DNA of 5,762 nucleotides from JAVZIQ01 sp037440545. GTDB lineage: Archaea > Thermoproteota > Bathyarchaeia > Bathyarchaeales > Bathycorpusculaceae. The notes beneath the pieces are model-generated. The model did no database searches. It saw only the letters and a list, made by a program, of their open reading frames with translations, and had not been told where the DNA came from. Below are positions 4,588 to 5,762 of this stretch, in pieces; the first letter of the stretch is position 1, and the number at the start of each line of letters is the position of its first letter. Where the stretch lies: contig JBBITX010000075.1 in the NCBI GenBank assembly GCA_037440545.1, forward strand, positions 1 to 5,762. Direction: 5' to 3'. Both the position numbers and the translations under genes were made by a program.

Positions 4588-5762
4588 TTGGACTTGCTTT
4601 TCAGAGCCTATGATATTAGAGGAGTTTATGGAGTTAATTTAACTGAGGGGTTCGCTGAAGTTTTAGGCAGGGCTCTAAGCGATTTTCTAGGATGCGGATG
4701 CCGTGTAGTTGTTGGCAGAGACGTTAGACTTAGCGGGGAGGCTCTTAAAAACGCGTTAGTTTCAGGTTTAGCTTTAAACTGTGATGTTTTAGATGTGGGC
4801 GTTGTTCCAACACCTGTAGTTTATTTCGCAATAAATCATTTAGGGGTTGATGCAGGAGTCATGGTTACTGCTTCCCATAACCCCCCTGAATGGAATGGTT
4901 TTAAACTGTTTAAGCCTGGAGGCTGCATTTACGGCAGGGAGATGGCGCGGATTAAGGAGATTGCACAGCGGATAAGCCGGGAAAAACCATATGTGAAGCG
5001 TGGAGGGGTTTCGGAATACAGCGGAATTCTTGAGGATTATTGCCGTTTTGTTTTGGAGAGAATTAGCCTCTCAAGGAGGCTTAGGGTTGTCTGTGACACT
5101 GCAAACAGCGTTTGCGGGCTCATTGTTGGGAGGCTTTTCAGAAAAATAGGATGCAATGTTAAGGTTTTAAACGAAAAGCCTGACGGACGTTTTCCAGCTC
5201 ATCTCCCAGAGCCTAAGGAGGAAACCTTAGAGGATTTGAAAAGGATTGTGGTGAATTCAGAAGCTGACTTCGGAGTTGGCTTCGACGGAGACGGAGACAG
5301 GGCGGTTTTCGTAGACGATAAAGGACGAATCGTCGCCGGAGATTTGGCTTTAATGATTTTTGCGGAGGACGCCCTTAAAAAGCATGTTGGCGGAAAAGTG
5401 GTTTATGAGCTGAGCTGCAGTATGGCCGTGGAGGAGTTCGTTAGGAATCATGGAGGCTGCCCAATTGTGGAAAGGGTTGGCCACGTCTACATAATGGACC
5501 GTGTCTTAAGGGAGAAAGCCCTCCTAGGAGGAGAGAAGAGCAGCCACTTCTACTTTCAAGAGTGCAGAGGAATGGATGACGCTGTTTTTGCAAGCTTAAA
5601 AATGGCTGAAATACTTTCATCAAAGCCTGAAACCCTGTCAGAAATTGTGGATAAACTTCCTAAATATCCCTCTATACATGAGAGGAACATCCCATGTCCA
5701 GACCATTTAAAGTTTAAAGTTGTGGAGAGCTTGAAGGAGGAGCTTAAAAAGGCAGGCATGAA
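4588..5762 (+). CDS. phosphoglucomutase/phosphomannomutase-family enzyme (alpha-D-phosphohexomutase), 3' end outside the window
   Basis: The 391 visible residues cover domains I-III and the start of domain IV; the usual length of about 440-460 suggests that 50-70 residues are missing beyond the edge. The enzyme interconverts hexose 1- and 6-phosphates (glucose, mannose or glucosamine type) and would supply sugar nucleotides for glycans. Visible are FRAYDIRGVYG (5-15), the catalytic phosphoserine loop TASHNPPEWNGFK (94-106, with S96 phosphorylated), the Mg-binding loop DGDGDR (233-238), and the sugar-binding loop GEKSSH (315-320). Families usually have GE-x-SGH in that loop, so S319 replaces the normal glycine. 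No ATG is available: the frame is closed by a TAG at 4542-4544, and only TTG codons at 4570, 4588 and 4594 precede FRAYDIRG. I choose 4588 because GCGGG lies six bases upstream; the others differ by six residues or two. The sugar preference cannot be read from the sequence. The divergent neighbour is a sequon-rich surface protein, so a link to glycosylation is possible but unproven. Confidence 0.93.
   Translation, partial: MDLLFRAYDIRGVYGVNLTEGFAEVLGRALSDFLGCGCRVVVGRDVRLSGEALKNALVSGLALNCDVLDVGVVPTPVVYFAINHLGVDAGVMVTASHNPPEWNGFKLFKPGGCIYGREMARIKEIAQRISREKPYVKRGGVSEYSGILEDYCRFVLERISLSRRLRVVCDTANSVCGLIVGRLFRKIGCNVKVLNEKPDGRFPAHLPEPKEETLEDLKRIVVNSEADFGVGFDGDGDRAVFVDDKGRIVAGDLALMIFAEDALKKHVGGKVVYELSCSMAVEEFVRNHGGCPIVERVGHVYIMDRVLREKALLGGEKSSHFYFQECRGMDDAVFASLKMAEILSSKPETLSEIVDKLPKYPSIHERNIPCPDHLKFKVVESLKEELKKAGM

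Noticed and set aside
4576..4592. GCGGGTTCGATTTGG resembles a tRNA T-arm
   Set aside because: The would-be stem arms are not complementary and no acceptor, D or anticodon arms surround it. The same GGGTTCGAT precedes the protease start, so it is better seen as a translation-initiation context.
4364..4642. Plus-strand open frame of 92 residues over the surface-protein start and the mutase start
   Set aside because: It is antisense to a signal-peptide region and overlaps the mutase N-terminus in another frame. It has no ribosome binding site support and an unlikely aromatic/Cys-rich composition.
5441..5759. Minus-strand open frames opposite the phosphohexomutase
   Set aside because: They are shadows of a mutase with clear family motifs, and have low-complexity Leu/Ser/Arg-rich content.

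Overview
The window looks like a piece of a metagenome-assembled archaeal genome. Reasons: two scaffold gaps of exactly 100 N; an archaeal-type phosphohexomutase; a two-domain GNAT acetyltransferase; a small HEXXH protein with spacing like the archaeal and bacterial minigluzincins; TATA-like boxes upstream of genes together with GGAGG-type ribosome binding sites; and a secreted, C-terminally anchored protein with several N-glycosylation sequons. I cannot fix the phylum from this sequence. An uncultured mesophilic-to-moderate lineage such as Bathyarchaeia would fit, but that is a guess.

Layout. At the far left (1-130) a fragment on the minus strand reads like coding sequence and runs off the edge. 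A minus-strand operon follows (transcribed right to left): GNAT acetyltransferase (2104-2952), then an unrecognised protein that begins inside the GNAT stop codon (ATGA overlap at 2104-2107), crosses the first N gap and ends at 778, then, 19 bases later, a metallo-beta-lactamase-fold hydrolase of the CGRTD type (147-758). The tight spacing implies co-transcription and translational coupling.

Divergent from this operon, a zinc-metalloprotease-like gene runs on the plus strand to 3563. Its reading frame is clearly coding from about 3054, well upstream of its first ATG at 3231. No ATG, GTG or TTG lies in that stretch, but a strong ribosome binding site (3042-3047) sits six bases before an in-frame ACG. 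The gene therefore either uses a rare ACG start or carries a consensus error or mutation in its start codon. Immediately after it, a second 100-N gap is flanked by the same 55 bases on both sides. This is the signature of two contigs that overlap by one assembly k-mer, so the gap is probably not real and the convergent intergenic region is probably only about 71 bp.

On the right, a secreted membrane-anchored protein (minus, 3790-4413) and a phosphoglucomutase/phosphomannomutase-family enzyme (plus, from about 4588 past the right edge) diverge from a shared AT-rich promoter region that contains TATA-like boxes for both directions and a 7+7 inverted repeat. The mutase starts with TTG, not ATG, and has the catalytic serine loop and the DGDGDR metal loop, but an altered sugar-binding loop (GEKSSH).

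I see no CRISPR array, tRNA, rRNA, insertion sequence or defence system. The most useful observations are the non-canonical start of the protease gene, the assembly artefact at the second gap, the likely N-terminal extension of the unknown protein through the first gap, and that unknown protein itself.
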